NCBI GenBank assembly: GCA_023390785.1
Contig: JAEWCE010000147.1
Span: forward strand, 1-6,026
Origin: Pseudomonadota bacterium
GTDB taxonomy: Bacteria; Pseudomonadota; Alphaproteobacteria; Rhizobiales; Devosiaceae
Length of the DNA stretch: 6,026 bases
Direction of reading: 5' to 3'
Within the stretch, counting starts at the first letter, position 1. Every line of letters starts with the position of its first letter. Below the pieces are notes generated by a model that did not search any database, was not told the DNA's origin, and saw only the letters and a program-made list of their open reading frames with translations. This document shows positions 4,309-6,026 of the stretch, piece after piece. Made by a program: the position numbers and the translations under genes.

Positions 4309-4871
4309 CCGAAACCCTTGTCGCGCCCGCCCCCAAGGGTGTGCTCGACCCGCGCACGGGCAAGCCGATCGGCGCCGATGATCCGTATTTCCTCGAGATC
4401 AACAACGAGCTTGCCGACAAGGGCTTCCTCGTGACCGCAACCGACGACCTGATCAACTGGGCCCGCACCGGCTCGTTGATGTGGATGACGTTCGGGCTCG
4501 CCTGCTGCGCCGTCGAGATGATCCAGATGTCGATGCCGCGCTACGACGTCGAGCGCTTCGGTCTTGCGCCGCGCGCCTCGCCGCGGCAGTCCGACGTGAT
4601 GATCGTTGCCGGCACGCTGACCAACAAGATGGCGCCGGCGCTGCGCAAGGTTTACGACCAGATGCCCGGCCCGCGCTACGTGGTGTCGATGGGCAGTTGC
4701 GCCAACGGCGGTGGCTACTACCACTATTCGTATTCGGTGGTGCGCGGCTGCGACCGCGTCGTGCCGGTCGATATCTATGTGCCGGGCTGTCCGCCGACGG
4801 CTGAGGCGCTGCTCTACGGGTTGCTTCTGTTGCAGAAGAAGATCCGCCGCACCGGCACGATCGAGCGTTAG
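4299..4871 (+). CDS. nuoB: NADH-quinone oxidoreductase subunit B
   Basis: NuoB (PSST/NDUFS7 homologue; 190 aa) is a peripheral-arm subunit of complex I that holds the terminal iron-sulphur cluster N2, the electron donor to quinone. All four N2 ligands are present: the adjacent Cys69-Cys70 in GLACCAVE, Cys134 in MGSCANGGG and Cys164 in VPGCPPTAE. The conserved PRYDVERFGL and PRQSDVMIVAGT blocks complete the fold. I chose ATG 4299, inside the nuoA end, because GGAAAGG (4283-4289) is 9 bp before it. An in-frame GTG at 4278 would add seven unconserved residues with no ribosome site. The first 30 residues are a variable, proline-rich extension common in alphaproteobacterial NuoB. nuoC starts 9 bp after the stop. 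Confidence 0.97.
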   Translation: MGLTETLVAPAPKGVLDPRTGKPIGADDPYFLEINNELADKGFLVTATDDLINWARTGSLMWMTFGLACCAVEMIQMSMPRYDVERFGLAPRASPRQSDVMIVAGTLTNKMAPALRKVYDQMPGPRYVVSMGSCANGGGYYHYSYSVVRGCDRVVPVDIYVPGCPPTAEALLYGLLLLQKKIRRTGTIER

Positions 4872-4880
4872 GAGCGAAAC

Positions 4881-5489
4881 ATGGGGGATGTTTCGTCCCT
4901 GAGCGCGATCCAGGAGCGCGTCGTCCAGTTGCTGGGCGACCGCATCATCGAGCAGGGCATCGCGTTCAACGAGCTGACGGTACGGCTGCACCGCGAGACG
5001 GTGCTAGACGCGGTGCAATTGCTGCACGACGATCCGGCGACGGCCTTCATTTCCATCATCGATGTCTGTGGCGCCGACTATCCCGAGCGCGATGAGCGCT
5101 TCGACGTCGTCTATCATCTGCTGTCGCCGAGCAAGAACGTCCGCATCCGCCTCAAGGTGCGTACCGACGACGAGACCCCGGTGCCCTCGATCACGCCGGT
5201 GTTTCCCGGTGCCGACTGGTTCGAGCGCGAGGCCTACGACTTCTACGGCATCCTGTTCTCGGGGCACCCGGATTTGCGCCGCATCCTCACCGACTACGGC
5301 TTTGACGGCCACCCGCTGCGCAAGGATTTTCCGACGACGGGATATGTCGAAGTCCGGTACGACGAAGAGCGCAAGCGCGTGGTCTACGAGCCGGTCAAGC
5401 TGACGCAGGAGTTCAGGCAGTTCGACTATTTGAGCCCATGGGAGGGCACAGACTACGTGCTGCCCGGGGATGAGAAGAAGAGTTCGTGA
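4881..5489 (+). CDS. nuoC: NADH-quinone oxidoreductase subunit C
   Basis: NuoC (30-kDa subunit, NDUFS3 homologue; 202 aa) is a soluble peripheral-arm subunit that packs against NuoD and NuoB and carries no redox centre. The family signature is clear: WFEREAYDFYGILFSGHPDL (113-132), then RRILTDYGFDGHPLRKDFP (133-151). After it come the C-terminal VEVRYDE, EPVKLTQEFRQFD and SPWEG segments typical of the 30-kDa chain. As in other alphaproteobacteria it is a separate protein, not fused to NuoD as in Escherichia coli. GGAG just after the nuoB stop serves as the Shine-Dalgarno. Its TGA overlaps the nuoD ATG by one base (TGATG), so the two are probably translationally coupled. No anomaly seen. Confidence 0.97.
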   Translation: MGDVSSLSAIQERVVQLLGDRIIEQGIAFNELTVRLHRETVLDAVQLLHDDPATAFISIIDVCGADYPERDERFDVVYHLLSPSKNVRIRLKVRTDDETPVPSITPVFPGADWFEREAYDFYGILFSGHPDLRRILTDYGFDGHPLRKDFPTTGYVEVRYDEERKRVVYEPVKLTQEFRQFDYLSPWEGTDYVLPGDEKKSS

Positions 5490-6026
5490 TGGCTGAAGCC
5501 GACGTTCGCAATTTCACCATCAATTTCGGGCCGCAGCATCCGGCCGCGCATGGTGTGCTTCGCCTCGTGCTCGAGCTCGACGGCGAGGTGGTGGAGCGGG
5601 TCGATCCGCATATCGGGCTGTTGCATCGCGGCACCGAGAAGCTGATCGAGACCAAGACGTATCTGCAGGCGGTGCCGTATTTCGACCGGCTCGACTACGT
5701 GGCGCCGATGAACCAGGAGCACGCCTTCTGCCTCGCGGTCGAAAAGCTGCTCGGGCTCGAAGTGCCGTTCCGCGGCCAGCTCATCCGCGTGCTCTATTGC
5801 GAGATCGGCCGGCTGCTCAGCCACATCCTCAACACCACCACGCAGGCGATGGACGTCGGCGCGCTCACCCCGCCGCTGTGGGGGTTCGATGAGCGCGAGA
5901 AGCTGATGATCTTCTACGAGCGCGCCTCGGGCAGCCGCATGCATGCCAATTATTTCCGCCCCGGCGGCGTGCGGCAGGACCTGCCGGTCGAGCTCGTCAA
6001 CGACATCGACGCCTGGTGCGACCCGT
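5489..6026 (+). CDS. nuoD: NADH-quinone oxidoreductase subunit D (3' end beyond window)
   Basis: This is the first 179 residues of NuoD (49-kDa subunit, NDUFS2 homologue, normally about 400 aa). NuoD forms most of the quinone pocket of complex I with NuoB and shares ancestry with the large subunit of [NiFe] hydrogenases. FGPQHPAAHG (13-22) and LDYV (68-71) hold His21 and Tyr70. Their spacing of 49 residues matches the quinone-headgroup pair His38/Tyr87 of Thermus Nqo4. PHIGLLHRGTEKL (40-52), EIGRLLSHIL (105-114) and GGVRQDLP (159-166) are further conserved blocks. The start overlaps the nuoC stop, with a purine-rich GAGAAGAAGAG upstream acting as ribosome site. The frame is open to the window edge, so it is truncated only by the cut; nuoE is expected next. 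Confidence 0.97.
   Translation, partial: MAEADVRNFTINFGPQHPAAHGVLRLVLELDGEVVERVDPHIGLLHRGTEKLIETKTYLQAVPYFDRLDYVAPMNQEHAFCLAVEKLLGLEVPFRGQLIRVLYCEIGRLLSHILNTTTQAMDVGALTPPLWGFDEREKLMIFYERASGSRMHANYFRPGGVRQDLPVELVNDIDAWCDP

Noticed and set aside
4272..5944. Minus-strand open frames opposite nuoB to nuoD (for example 4272-4991 and 5453-5944)
   Set aside because: They are frame shadows of highly conserved complex I genes, with His/Arg-rich products typical of antisense GC-rich coding DNA.
1..6026. CRISPR array, toxin-antitoxin pair, phage or defence system
   Set aside because: No regularly spaced repeats, no small overlapping gene pair and no recognisable defence or phage domain were seen on either strand.

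Overview
The window comes from a high-GC alphaproteobacterium, most likely of the order Hyphomicrobiales (Rhizobiales). The evidence is a rhizobial-type HU protein, tRNA-Val(TAC) and tRNA-Asp(GTC) next to the start of a complex I operon, small Omp25-like outer-membrane proteins with the typical 'AADL...F(N/D)W(D/N)G.Y.G' start, and TTGAC-type -35 boxes. From memory, an HU gene close to nuoA, often with tRNAs between, is a recurrent order in this group. The genus cannot be named from the sequence alone.

Layout, left to right. The 3' end of a Tet/TCR-like MFS efflux transporter (3-152) is followed by a hairpin terminator. Next is a monocistronic HU gene (363-635) with a candidate promoter and a strong terminator. 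A GFA-family zinc protein (705-1085) lies convergent to it on the minus strand. Two complete tRNA genes are transcribed divergently from a 143-bp region: tRNA-Val(TAC) on the minus strand and tRNA-Asp(GTC) on the plus strand. Both encode their 3' CCA, and each has a candidate TTGAC-type promoter with a 17-bp spacer.

The accessory part (about 1453-3750) holds three tandem genes for small exported beta-barrel proteins of 179, 170 and 173 aa. They are divergent paralogues. Each has its own leader and Shine-Dalgarno sequence, and the second and third end in strong intrinsic terminators, so at least these two look like separate transcription units. The third has a structured leader that may hide its ribosome-binding site.

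The right-hand part (3943-6026) is the start of the respiratory complex I operon: nuoA, nuoB, nuoC and the first 179 codons of nuoD, tightly packed or overlapping. The N2 cluster cysteines of NuoB and the quinone-site His/Tyr of NuoD are present. A roughly 190-nt region before nuoA contains a 9-bp inverted repeat and a second hairpin close to the start codon.

The genes belong to ordinary families. The parts worth a second look are the outer-membrane paralogue array placed between the tRNA and nuo loci, and the structured leaders. I see no CRISPR array, transposase, integrase or recognisable defence system.
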